Source: Caproicibacterium sp. BJN0003 (lineage in GTDB: Bacteria; Bacillota; Clostridia; Oscillospirales; Acutalibacteraceae). From it: a stretch of DNA of 64,000 bases. Below, piece after piece: positions 47,675-57,292 of the stretch. Numbering within the stretch: position 1 is the stretch's first letter; every line of letters starts with the position of its first letter. The notes beneath the pieces were generated by a model. The model saw nothing but the letters and a program-made list of their open reading frames with translations, was not told the DNA's origin and did no database searches. The stretch covers positions 248,001 through 312,000 of the forward strand of contig NZ_CP111108.1 in NCBI RefSeq assembly GCF_026314295.1, read 5' to 3'. A program made the translations under genes and the position numbers.

Positions 47675-47697
47675 TCAAATGAATTTTTCCTTTGGCA

Positions 47698-47733
47698 TCA
47701 GGCTGTCCGGCAAAACCGGATGGCCTTTTTATT
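47698..47733 (+). terminator. Intrinsic terminator after the small protein gene
   Basis: AGGCTGTCCGG pairs with CCGGATGGCCT (two G-T pairs), loop CAAAA, followed by TTTTTA. Confidence 0.85.
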
Positions 47734-47837
47734 TTTTTAGGAAAATATAGAATTGCTTTTCTAAAGATTAAATATATCATATTTTTTTAGGATGGTCTAT
47801 CTTCCTTTCATTTAAAAAAGGAAATTCTGCAAAGTGG

Positions 47838-47866
47838 TTGCATTATGCAAACGCTTTTCTTATAAT
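47838..47866 (+). promoter_or_regulatory. Promoter of the MORN/MBL pair with overlapping palindrome
   Basis: TTGCAT (47838-47843), 17-nt spacer, TATAAT (47861-47866). The -35 is the left half of the palindrome TTGCAT-T-ATGCAA (47838-47850), a possible operator. Confidence 0.65.
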
Positions 47867-47916
47867 AAATATGGATTATTTTGTTGAATTTTGGTTTTGA
47901 AAGGATGGCGGCAGCG

Positions 47917-49560
47917 GTGAGTGACCCGGTTTTTTATTCAGTAACCTGTGCACGCTTCTGCGAGGACGGACAGGATCTTTTGGGGAAAGTGCGCCAAAAC
48001 TGGTTCCGGGAAAAAATTGCCCAGCGTGGAGAGATCAGTTCAGAGGAATTTGGTGCAGACTTAAGCGCCAAATATCACCTTGCTGACCATCACTTTTTAT
48101 GGAAAATGAAGAGCTCTAGAGAAATTTTTCAGAAAGCGATTCCGCAAAAAAACGGTTGGGCAGTGATTTCTTGGTATCCATCCGGCGCTGTTCGATCAAA
48201 AACTACTTTTAATGAGCAGCAGCAATGGGAGCGTACGGCATATTATGCCGGAGACTTTGAAAGGCCGCAGGTAGTGCTGATGCCTTCTCAAGAGAGAATC
48301 TCTATGCTGGAATATGATCGAACGATACAAAAGTACCATAGAAGAGAGCTATATCCCATTAAGTTGGAAGAGGGGACAGCCCGTCGAAGCTTAGTGGATA
48401 CTGTTGCAGGAAGTCCGCGAGTAATCGCGTATACGCAAGATGGAACTTTTGGTTATGAAACACAGGAAGAGCTGGAACGCCGAGCGGCCGTAGAACGAGA
48501 TTTTTCCAAAGGTGATTACAGCGAAGAACCAGATTGGAAGCCGGTAAAAACAGCGCCGATTGATTTCCAGTTTGTGCCCAATGATCATGCGCTGGATCCG
48601 GTTCAGCCTGCAGAAAAAGAGCATCTTGAAGCAAAAACAGTGCCGTTGACGGTAGAGCAAGAAGATCAAGATGAAAATGAGGATGTTATTGTTGAAGCAG
48701 TCCCACCTAAAGAATCTGCAGCGATTGAAATTGCAGATTCGGAAGAGGAAAAGGAAGAAGAGAAGATAGAAACACTTTCTGAAGAGAAAGTAAATATAGA
48801 ACCAGCTGCGGCAGAGACGAAAGAAGCACTCGAAGATCATTTGCCCAAAACGGAAGATCAAAAAATACAGCCGGAGAAAAAGCAGCAACTGCCAGCGAAG
48901 GAAGCAGAACCTGAGATGGCCGAGATGATTCCGGCAAAACGAATTGTTGTAAGCGCAAATGAAGATTATCGGTATTTTGGCCGTGTGATCGATGGTTTGC
49001 GGCAGGGTAGAGGCCGAACCGCTATGGAAAATGGAGATACGGCCTATGAGGGAAATTACAGAGACGATAAGCGTGACGGATTTGGAACTTATTATTATCG
49101 TTCGGGAAAAATCTGTTATGTCGGTTCCTGGAAAGAAAATCTCCGCGAAGGAATGGGAGTCAGCTTCAGTGCAAAGGACGGCTCTGTTTTTGTAGGCCGC
49201 TGGAAGGATAATATTCCGACCGGAACGGGTGCTGCCTTTGATTCAGAGGGAAATTTGACCTATTCCGGCATGTGGAAAAATGGAAAGCGCTGCGGGCAGG
49301 GAACGGAATATCAGAATAGTATGGTCCGCTATGAAGGCAGCTTTCAAAATGATGTATGGGAAGGCCGCGGAATCCAACATCTTTCCGGAGGAGGAAAACT
49401 TTCGGGAAACTTTAAAAATGGTATGGCGGACGGTGTCTGTGAAGAACATAGCGGGAATGGGCAGCTTTTGCGCACCGGTGTATGGAGAGCAGGAAAATTT
49501 GTTTCTGGCGTGCTCTATCAAGATGGTCGTCCGATTGATCTGGTTACGGAGAAAAAATAA
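47917..49560 (+). CDS. MORN-repeat protein with a novel N-terminal domain
   Basis: About 547 residues. An N-terminal domain (1-200) matches no family I know and has W/F-rich motifs; an acidic Glu-rich linker follows (about 205-345); the C terminus (about 350-547) has eight 23-24-residue MORN repeats of the form Y-x-G-x-W-(6)-G-x-G. MORN repeats form beta-hairpin arrays that bind lipids or scaffold proteins. The start is uncertain: GTG 47917 has AAAGGA 11 nt before it, ATG 47905 is too near that site, TTG 47881 lacks one. No signal peptide, so it is likely cytosolic. The MBL gene starts 24 nt downstream, making a two-gene unit. Confidence 0.75.
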   Translation: MSDPVFYSVTCARFCEDGQDLLGKVRQNWFREKIAQRGEISSEEFGADLSAKYHLADHHFLWKMKSSREIFQKAIPQKNGWAVISWYPSGAVRSKTTFNEQQQWERTAYYAGDFERPQVVLMPSQERISMLEYDRTIQKYHRRELYPIKLEEGTARRSLVDTVAGSPRVIAYTQDGTFGYETQEELERRAAVERDFSKGDYSEEPDWKPVKTAPIDFQFVPNDHALDPVQPAEKEHLEAKTVPLTVEQEDQDENEDVIVEAVPPKESAAIEIADSEEEKEEEKIETLSEEKVNIEPAAAETKEALEDHLPKTEDQKIQPEKKQQLPAKEAEPEMAEMIPAKRIVVSANEDYRYFGRVIDGLRQGRGRTAMENGDTAYEGNYRDDKRDGFGTYYYRSGKICYVGSWKENLREGMGVSFSAKDGSVFVGRWKDNIPTGTGAAFDSEGNLTYSGMWKNGKRCGQGTEYQNSMVRYEGSFQNDVWEGRGIQHLSGGGKLSGNFKNGMADGVCEEHSGNGQLLRTGVWRAGKFVSGVLYQDGRPIDLVTEKK

Positions 49561-49584
49561 AAGAATCGAGGGGAAAAAAGCGCG

Positions 49585-50868
49585 ATGGAATGGCTCGAAA
49601 TGCACAATGTGGAATATGGAGAATGTATTGTGCTGGGAGGCCATCACAATGATCTTCTAATGGTTGACTGCGGTAGTACCAACCGAAAAATTCGAGAGGG
49701 AGAGACGGATTTTCGCAGCTATGTGGACCCGGCGCTTCTCAATCGTTATGATGGCTTTTCAAATCGTGCTTTTCTTTTGACCCACTACCACAGAGATCAT
49801 CTCTGCGGCATGCGGGAAATCCTTGATAAAAGGCCGGGATGGTTTTCAACGTGTTATCTTCCATGTACCCCTGCAGATGAAAACGGAAAAGCATTATTGC
49901 TTGATTTTTCTTTGATTGCATATGCTTTTATGACCAGGCGTACGGGTTATGGACAGGTGAACACGGCGGCAGTTAAAATCTTTTTTCAGACGATGCGCGC
50001 TCTTTTGGGAGGAAAACTTTATGCGCTGGGAGAAGGGGACCGATTCCTATTTGATGATGTAGAATATGAGGTGCTTTGGCCCAAACGGAGAGGGTTTATC
50101 TTTGAGGAAGCGTTCCAGGAAATTTCGGAAGAACTCAACGTGATGCTCGCTTCCCCTTTTTTGCCGGATTGTGTGCGGGATTTTGTTGATCTAAAAGAAG
50201 ATTTCTGCAAGGCTTATTTGGAGATGTGCGGTCATGCTCCAGTAAGAGAGGCTGACGTTGCTCATACGATGGCAATTTTAAATCGGATTGACGATTTGAT
50301 TCCGATTTTGCAGAAGCAGCCGGTGGCTTTAGATATTTGTGAGTATCTGGAAAAGCCGCTTGTCCGCGAAGCTTATTCTGAACAGATCAATGCGGCAGGG
50401 ATTATTTTTCAGAATGTTCGCAAGCATCAGGCGACTTGTGATGATATTTTGATGACTGGAGATGCCCCCGCGGAAGTGATCGATTTCATTTCGGATTTTC
50501 TTTATTCGGATTATTATATTTTAAAAGCACCCCATCACGGTATGGAGTCTGGATGGAGTACCCACTTTTTAGAACTGAATCCTGCACATATCTTGATTTC
50601 GAATGGAGAAAGTCCGGCGGGTGGAAAAATCTCACCGAAATATGCAGAGCTTTCTGGTGTAAAACACTGTACAAATTGCTCTGCCTGTGCGTGGTATCAG
50701 ACGACCGGCTGTTCCTGCAACCGCGTTTCTACCTGTTATGATCAGGAACGCCCCGGTTTGGCACTGCGCTGTCCCGGTAATCAGAAAGGATTTAGCGGGG
50801 AAAGACATCTGCCTTGTGGGATTTATGTGATCGGACCTTCCACGCTGCGCGGATGTCTATGTGATTGA
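49585..50868 (+). CDS. Metallo-beta-lactamase-fold protein with helical insert and Cys-rich tail
   Basis: A 427-residue cytosolic protein. Metal motifs: H67-Y-H69-R-D71-H72, a later TGDAP (Asp near 293) and KAPHHGM (His near 314), as in ComEC/RNase-Z-like MBL enzymes. Between the halves lies an insert of about 120 residues (roughly 160-280), mostly helical. The last 67 residues have ten cysteines (362, 365, 368, 376, 378, 384, 396, 411, 424, 426) including a CxxCxxC cluster, suggesting a zinc or Fe-S site. Substrate unknown; the fold allows phosphodiester or thioester hydrolysis. Paired with the MORN gene upstream. Confidence 0.78.
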   Translation: MEWLEMHNVEYGECIVLGGHHNDLLMVDCGSTNRKIREGETDFRSYVDPALLNRYDGFSNRAFLLTHYHRDHLCGMREILDKRPGWFSTCYLPCTPADENGKALLLDFSLIAYAFMTRRTGYGQVNTAAVKIFFQTMRALLGGKLYALGEGDRFLFDDVEYEVLWPKRRGFIFEEAFQEISEELNVMLASPFLPDCVRDFVDLKEDFCKAYLEMCGHAPVREADVAHTMAILNRIDDLIPILQKQPVALDICEYLEKPLVREAYSEQINAAGIIFQNVRKHQATCDDILMTGDAPAEVIDFISDFLYSDYYILKAPHHGMESGWSTHFLELNPAHILISNGESPAGGKISPKYAELSGVKHCTNCSACAWYQTTGCSCNRVSTCYDQERPGLALRCPGNQKGFSGERHLPCGIYVIGPSTLRGCLCD

Positions 50869-50911
50869 TAATATTGAAAGCTGAGAGATCGAGAAAGGAA
50901 CCTTTTAGGAT

Positions 50912-52294
50912 ATGACACTGAGTACATTGCCTTTTCTTGCGTTATTTTTACCGATTTCTTTGATAGTAGCACTGCTTTTGCCGGAACGTTTTCGGAACGG
51001 CGGTCTATTTTTGCTTTCTTTGATCTTTTATGCATGGGGTGGTATTTGGCAGCTGCTTCTCCTTCTGAGTGCTGTGTTGGTAGATTATTTTTGCGGAAGA
51101 TTGATCGGAACTTTTCAGAAGACGCCCAAAAAAGCAAAAGTGGTTTTGGTTTTTAATGTAATTTTTAGTGTGCTTTTGCTTGGTGTCTTTAAATATAGCT
51201 CCATGGCGGTGGATACCGTCAATCACCTTTTTGATCTTTCGGTTCCAACATTGATTTTGCCGTTAGGAATCAGCTTTTTTACATTTCGCAGTATCAGCTA
51301 TGGGGTGGATGTTCTGCGGGGTGATTCACCGGTACAGAAAAACCTACTTGACTTTGGATTATATCTTACATTCTTTCCGCAAATTACGGCAGGCCCGATT
51401 GTTCGCTATCGTGATTTTGCACCGCAGCTCAAAAATCACCCGGTTACTCTTCAAAAAGTGTCCCATGGCCTTACTCGATTTGGAATCGGTCTTTTTAAAA
51501 AAGTTTTGATTGCCGATTTACTGGCACAGATTTCTGCGCGGGTACAGTTTTATGAAGAGCCAAGTGCTTTAGCCGCGTGGATTGGAGCGCTAGCGTTTAC
51601 ATTTGAAATCTATTTTGATTTTTCCGGTTATTCTGATATGGCGATTGGACTTTCCGAAGTCTTTGGATTTGAGACGCCGGAAAATTTTTTGCATCCTTAT
51701 GAGAGTCTTAGTGTTTCGGAATTTTGGCGCCGCTGGCATGTAACTCTTGGCGCGTGGTTTCGAGAATACATTTATATCCCTTTGGGTGGAAATCGCCGGG
51801 GAACAGCGCGCACTATCTGGAACCTGTTTGTCGTGTGGCTTTTAACGGGGTTCTGGCATGGAGCCAGCTGGAATTTTGTCCTTTGGGGCCTTTATTACGG
51901 GATTTTGATTATGCTGGAGAAATTCCCCCTCAAGAATTTTTGGGGCAGGCTTCCAAAAGGAATTTGTTGGGGTTACGCATTTTTAGCGGAAGTTTTGGGC
52001 TGGGTGCTTTTTAGCCATACCGATCTTGTGCGTGCAGTCGGTGCTTTGGGAGCAATGTTTGGGAGTGCATCTGGGATCGATTCTTTAGGGCTGTATCTCC
52101 TTTCCACTGCTTGGCCATTATTATTGATCAGTGCCGTTTTCTGTACGGAATTTCCGCACAGACTGTTTTTAAAGATGTGTCGGTCGGTACCGGGAAAAAT
52201 CCTTTGGAGTGCCGGATTTGCAGTCCTTTTCCTGTTGAGCCTTTCTGCAATGGCTGGCAACGGATTTATGCCATTTCTTTATGCAAAATTTTAG
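50912..52294 (+). CDS. MBOAT family O-acyltransferase (AlgI-like)
   Basis: A 460-residue membrane protein with about ten TM segments. The catalytic His lies in FWHGASWNFVLWG (near residue 315), preceded by the family motif SEFWRRWHVTLGAWFREYIYIPLGG. AlgI-type MBOATs pass acetyl groups across the membrane to a secreted acyltransferase. The next gene encodes such a partner 12 nt downstream. Target polymer is unknown; teichoic acid, peptidoglycan or exopolysaccharide are possible. It begins 43 nt after the MBL gene. Confidence 0.92.
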   Translation: MTLSTLPFLALFLPISLIVALLLPERFRNGGLFLLSLIFYAWGGIWQLLLLLSAVLVDYFCGRLIGTFQKTPKKAKVVLVFNVIFSVLLLGVFKYSSMAVDTVNHLFDLSVPTLILPLGISFFTFRSISYGVDVLRGDSPVQKNLLDFGLYLTFFPQITAGPIVRYRDFAPQLKNHPVTLQKVSHGLTRFGIGLFKKVLIADLLAQISARVQFYEEPSALAAWIGALAFTFEIYFDFSGYSDMAIGLSEVFGFETPENFLHPYESLSVSEFWRRWHVTLGAWFREYIYIPLGGNRRGTARTIWNLFVVWLLTGFWHGASWNFVLWGLYYGILIMLEKFPLKNFWGRLPKGICWGYAFLAEVLGWVLFSHTDLVRAVGALGAMFGSASGIDSLGLYLLSTAWPLLLISAVFCTEFPHRLFLKMCRSVPGKILWSAGFAVLFLLSLSAMAGNGFMPFLYAKF

Positions 52295-52306
52295 GAGGTG
52301 TGCGGA

Positions 52307-53512
52307 TTGAGCCAAAAAAAGAAGGGCCGCACATTTTTTGCCGCAGAATCCGGCAAAAAGCCCTGCAAAGAGCAGCTCTTTTCTATGGGATTAATTCTCG
52401 CTGTCTGCTTTTTTTCGCTTGGTTGGATTTTGTTTGGGCCAAAAGAGACTTATTCGCAGGAGGAAAATCGTTCGCTGATGAGTTCCTTGCAGTGGGATTT
52501 GTCTAAGATCTCGGATGGAAGTTTTCAAAGAAGTATCGATGATTTCGTAAACGATCAGTTTTTTGGGAGACGGAAGCTGGTAGAACTTAATGCCGATGAA
52601 AAGGCAGCTTTGGGCCAAAAAGATCTAAGCGGCAATTATATGCAGCAGCCACCGGAAGGCGGCGTCTATCTCGGAAAAGAAGGCCATCTTTATGAAGTCT
52701 TGCTGCCTCCCGACCGTACTCTTCAGAAAAATGTGCAGGCGTTGACAGACTTTGCTGAGGAAACAGGGCTTCCATTTTACATGATTCCGGTGCCTTCTGG
52801 TGCGCAGGAACAGGCAGAATGGCTTCCGGAAAATGCACCGAGTTACGATCAAACACAGGCATTAAGCCTTGTGCAGACTAAATTTGGTGGGATCCCTAAC
52901 GCAAAAGTTTTAAATCTATTTGATACGTTGAGTTTACATAAATCAAGTTATGACTATTATTTTAAGACGGATCATCATTGGAATCTTTATGGGGCATATG
53001 AGGGATATTCTGTTTTGACAAAGGCAATGGGGGAAACGCCGATTCCGCTTTCTTCCTACACACTGAAAGATCAGGGGGACTTTTACGGGACACTCTATTC
53101 CCAAGCACTGCTTACAGCACAGGGAGCAGACCACTTTTTGCTTCCCTATTATCAGGGAGAAGAAAATGTGACTCAAGAGACAAATGGACAGACAAGGAGC
53201 GGACTTTACTGGGAAAGCTATCTTAGTGGAAAAGATAAATACAGCACTTATCTCGGCGGCAATCATAATCTGGATGTGATTCAAAATCCCAAGGCCAAGA
53301 GTTCAAAAAAGCTGTTGGTTTTGCGGGACAGCTATTTTAACTCAATGGCACCATTTTTGGCGGATCAGTTTTGCGAGATTGATGCGGTCGATCTGCGGCA
53401 CTATACGGGAGATCTTTCTCAATATATACGAGAAAATGGAATTACAGAGATTGCGGCTGTTTACAGCATCAAACAGCTCTGTGACGTGAATATTTCGAGA
53501 CAACTTGGATAA
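52307..53512 (+). CDS. DHHW/AlgX-AlgJ-like secreted O-acetyltransferase partner
   Basis: A 401-residue membrane-anchored protein: one N-terminal TM helix (about residues 24-44) and an extracellular SGNH-type domain. The DHHW motif (KTDHHWNLYG, near residue 220) carries catalytic Asp and His; the nucleophile Ser is in LVLRDSYFNS. Start is TTG 52307, 8 nt after AGGAGG; GTG 52298 overlaps that site. It receives acetyl from the MBOAT partner and modifies a surface glycan. A terminator follows at 53524. Confidence 0.9.
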   Translation: MSQKKKGRTFFAAESGKKPCKEQLFSMGLILAVCFFSLGWILFGPKETYSQEENRSLMSSLQWDLSKISDGSFQRSIDDFVNDQFFGRRKLVELNADEKAALGQKDLSGNYMQQPPEGGVYLGKEGHLYEVLLPPDRTLQKNVQALTDFAEETGLPFYMIPVPSGAQEQAEWLPENAPSYDQTQALSLVQTKFGGIPNAKVLNLFDTLSLHKSSYDYYFKTDHHWNLYGAYEGYSVLTKAMGETPIPLSSYTLKDQGDFYGTLYSQALLTAQGADHFLLPYYQGEENVTQETNGQTRSGLYWESYLSGKDKYSTYLGGNHNLDVIQNPKAKSSKKLLVLRDSYFNSMAPFLADQFCEIDAVDLRHYTGDLSQYIRENGITEIAAVYSIKQLCDVNISRQLG

Positions 53513-53523
53513 TCTGAGAATAA

Positions 53524-53567
53524 AGAAAAAGAGCGGAAAACCGAATTTGGTTTTCCGCTCTTTTAAA
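53524..53567. terminator. Bidirectional terminator
   Basis: A perfect 16-bp stem (AAAAGAGCGGAAAACC and complement) with AT-rich flanks; it overlaps the spoIID stop codon on the minus strand. Confidence 0.9.
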
Positions 53568-54639
53568 CAGATTCCAGTGAAGACCCAGGGTAGTACCACG
53601 AAAGAATTTCCTCATAAGAGTTTCCACTTTGTGCCATTGCTTTGGCACCCACCTGACTCATTCCAACTCCATGCCCATATCCTTTTACGGTAAAGGTAAA
53701 AGTATTATTTTCATAAGTCCATGTAAAATTTGCACTGCGCAGACCCAGCGCAAAGCGCAGATCTTGTCCCTTTACTGTTTGATTCCCAAGCGTTTGGGTT
53801 AAAATGTTTCCGGCTTTGCTGCGATTCGTTTCACCAAACCATGAAGAGGGGTCCCCGTCCATGGTACAGCCTAAAGATTCCGCTGCGGTTTTTACTTCGT
53901 CAGAGGAAAGGGCTTTTGTAGATAGAAAACCGGGATCAAAGCAATCTTCGGGACTCGCAACGCTGACGAGACAGGATTGTCCGCCGCCCCAAAGATCACT
54001 GGCGTTTTCTGTTTCGCCGGAACTAATTGCAAAGTAGGTGGCATCCACAAGTTGTCCGTCTATTTTAAGTGTTTGGCCTATGGTGGCGTCTACGGCATTC
54101 TCTACGGCTGTTTCATAATTTTGATAATTGTCACCCCAGCGATCCTTTCTCTGCTGCTCATCGGCATAGGTGAGCCATTTCCCTGTCTCACAGGAAAAGT
54201 CTGCTCCTGAGAGGGACGGATCGGGATTTGCCTGATGAACCTGCTGCTGCCGAAGATAATAGGTATTGGCGGCAACCGCCTGTGCTTTTAAAGCTTCTGG
54301 GGGAGAATCGGGACTCATTTCGGTGCTGACAGTGCCGATTAAAAATTCTCTCTGAGAAATGGATTGTACGCTTCCACTCGTTTTATCAAGTACCGAAAAG
54401 GTTGTTTGTCCCGTTTCTGCCTGTGGAGCTGCGGAAGCTGGTGCACTGCTTTCTGAAGTCTGCAAAATGGTGGAAGAGGGGACACTGCTTGAGACGCTTG
54501 GATTTTCTGAGGAAGAATTTCGAGAACCATTTCCGAAAAAGACAAGACATGGTAAGAGTAGCAGCAACAAAAAGAACAAGACAAGCAAAGCAATGGTACC
54601 TTTCAAAGTAAAATCAGGCTCCTTCCTTTTTTTATTCAT
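53563..54639 (-). CDS. spoIID: Stage II sporulation protein D (lytic transglycosylase)
   Basis: A 358-residue bitopic membrane protein. TM helix at about 14-36, a Ser-rich linker to about 80, then the SpoIID domain. The catalytic glutamate is in VSTEMSPDSPPEALKAQ, with AVAANTYYL and C-terminal GYGHGVGMSQVGAKAMA. With SpoIIM and SpoIIP it thins septal peptidoglycan during engulfment of the forespore. spoIID is usually SigE-controlled; no promoter was assigned. It lies alone here, and spoIIM/spoIIP are not in the window. Confidence 0.93.
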   Translation of the reverse strand: MNKKRKEPDFTLKGTIALLVLFFLLLLLLPCLVFFGNGSRNSSSENPSVSSSVPSSTILQTSESSAPASAAPQAETGQTTFSVLDKTSGSVQSISQREFLIGTVSTEMSPDSPPEALKAQAVAANTYYLRQQQVHQANPDPSLSGADFSCETGKWLTYADEQQRKDRWGDNYQNYETAVENAVDATIGQTLKIDGQLVDATYFAISSGETENASDLWGGGQSCLVSVASPEDCFDPGFLSTKALSSDEVKTAAESLGCTMDGDPSSWFGETNRSKAGNILTQTLGNQTVKGQDLRFALGLRSANFTWTYENNTFTFTVKGYGHGVGMSQVGAKAMAQSGNSYEEILSWYYPGSSLESV

Positions 54640-55029
54640 GAATCACATGAGGTTCCTTTATTTTTGGTAATAAAATTTCAAGAACAAGCAAAAAAGAAAA
54701 ATAAATGAATGAATCAGTCGAATGGAATTCATTTTGAGATAAGCAGCATAAAGAGATCATATTGACTTTATCAGGGGGCTGCTATAAAATTATTACATTC
54801 TTTAGCCGGATATTCCTGATATCCGGAAAATCTCATGAAAAAGGGTAGAAGTTGAGCATACTGGGCAGACACCTTTATGATGGATAAAGAGGGACACCTC
54901 CTGTGAAAAATTTTGAATAAGCGATGACATTGACCAAAAGAAATTTGGTTTGTATAATGATATGGAAGAATTGGAAGTTGCAAAGCGGCATGAATGCTGC
55001 CTAAGTTGACGACGATAGGAGTTTTTGTG
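54640..55029 (+). promoter_or_regulatory. 390-nt divergent intergenic region with two promoters and a structured leader
   Basis: Holds two plus-strand promoters: TTGACT-N16-TATAAA (54762-54789) and TTGACC-N17-TATAAT (54930-54958). Between them are an 8-bp hairpin CCGGATAT/ATATCCGG (54808-54828), a direct repeat GACACCT at 54868 and 54893, and a CACCTCCT sequence resembling the anti-Shine-Dalgarno end of 16S rRNA. No ORF of more than about ten codons was seen there. It might be a regulatory leader or a small RNA. Confidence 0.55.
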
Positions 55030-55890
55030 ATGATAAAATCAAAGAAAGCAGGATTTACCAGCTTCTTTTTAGCAGTTGTCCTGACTTTTGGACTGCGTAT
55101 CGCTATTTTTTTGCAGAAGGGAACTGCCGGGACTCTGTTTTTTTCTGACGGAGGAATCCTTTCTCTGCTCGCAATTATTTGTCTTTTTGTTGGGACCGTT
55201 TTAATTTTTGTCCTTTTTCGTGGAACCAAAAGAGAAATCTGGCGTGCCGAACGCAGCGTTTTGCAAGCAGGTGCTGCCGTTTTATGCGGTGCGTGTCTGA
55301 TTATTCAGTCTATCTATGCAGCTGTCGGTTCTTTTACGATAGAGACAATCCTACTCCTGATTTTTGGAATTGCAGCCGGACTTTCGCTGGTAGTCCTTGG
55401 CTGTGCAAGTGGTGCCGGGCAGAATTTTTATGAAAATCATCCCTATCTGGCATTATTGCCATGCCTTTGGTGCGCAGCAGTTCTGATTGTTCAGTTTCGT
55501 AAAAATTCCGCACAGATTCTTTTGCCGGAAAGTCTCTTCTTGACGATCGCATTTTGCTTTTTCTTGTATTTCTTTTTTGAACAGGCAAAAATTCTTTGTG
55601 GAATCGGGGCACCGTCTCTCCCTACGTTTTATCGTGCAGGACTTGCAGCAGCACTTTTTGGATTTTCTACTTCTTTGCCGGAGCTTTGTGCAATGTTGTT
55701 TTCCTGTAATCCTACTGGTGAAACCTTGCCCGGTATGCATGGGCTGTTGTTCCCAATGTCTTTCTACGTGATTGTGATTCTGAAAACTTTAAAAACAACG
55801 CCGATCTCTTCTTATGAGACCGTTCTTGATTTTTTGCAGAAGGAATATGAAGCAAAACCGAATTTTTTATTCAAAAGTGGGAATCATTAA
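55030..55890 (+). CDS. Polytopic membrane protein of unknown function
   Basis: A 286-residue protein with seven or eight hydrophobic segments and no motif I recognise. Start ATG 55030 lies 8 nt after AGGAG; an earlier ATG at 54994 has no ribosome site. The C-terminal about 25 residues are hydrophilic and cytosolic. The sequence is rich in Phe and Leu, with several cysteines within TM segments. The neighbours (spoIID, gap) do not suggest a role. Confidence 0.75.
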   Translation: MIKSKKAGFTSFFLAVVLTFGLRIAIFLQKGTAGTLFFSDGGILSLLAIICLFVGTVLIFVLFRGTKREIWRAERSVLQAGAAVLCGACLIIQSIYAAVGSFTIETILLLIFGIAAGLSLVVLGCASGAGQNFYENHPYLALLPCLWCAAVLIVQFRKNSAQILLPESLFLTIAFCFFLYFFFEQAKILCGIGAPSLPTFYRAGLAAALFGFSTSLPELCAMLFSCNPTGETLPGMHGLLFPMSFYVIVILKTLKTTPISSYETVLDFLQKEYEAKPNFLFKSGNH

Positions 55891-55946
55891 ATACGTAAAT
55901 AAGCATTGATAAATTTTAGACAATCTGCTGATTCCACCGTAAATAC

Positions 55947-57023
<1,077 letters not shown>

Positions 57024-57133
57024 TAATGGCTTGTGATTGACCTTTTTAAGTGATTCACTTGGTTGGTAAAAATGTTTTGACAAGAAACTTGTGTTGTGAA
57101 CAACATGAATTTGTTATCCTATAGTAAATGATC

Positions 57134-57183
57134 GACACCCTTTATTAGAGTATAAAAATACTCTAATAAAGGGTGCTTTTTTA
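57134..57183 (+). terminator. Intrinsic terminator of gap
   Basis: A perfect 17-bp stem (CACCCTTTATTAGAGTA and complement) with an AAAAA-type loop, followed by CTTTTTT. Confidence 0.93.
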
Positions 57184-57220
57184 TCTTATTGAAGCCGCAT
57201 GCTTATTTCTCTGATTTATA

Positions 57221-57256
57221 AAAATAAACCGTCACCTTTTAAGAAGGTGACGGCTT
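57221..57256 (-). terminator. Intrinsic terminator of the Nramp-like/lyase unit
   Basis: On the minus strand GCCGTCACCTT pairs with AAGGTGACGGT, followed by TTATTTTTA, 37 nt beyond the transporter stop. Confidence 0.85.
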
Positions 57257-57292
57257 AAAGAAGGTTAAGTATGGTGTATATCCTCGCTACTT

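Noticed and set aside
54771-55229. 152-codon minus-strand frame across the leader and start of the membrane protein gene
   Set aside because: It is antisense to promoters and the start of a gene, is lysine/arginine-rich without domain, and lacks a ribosome site.
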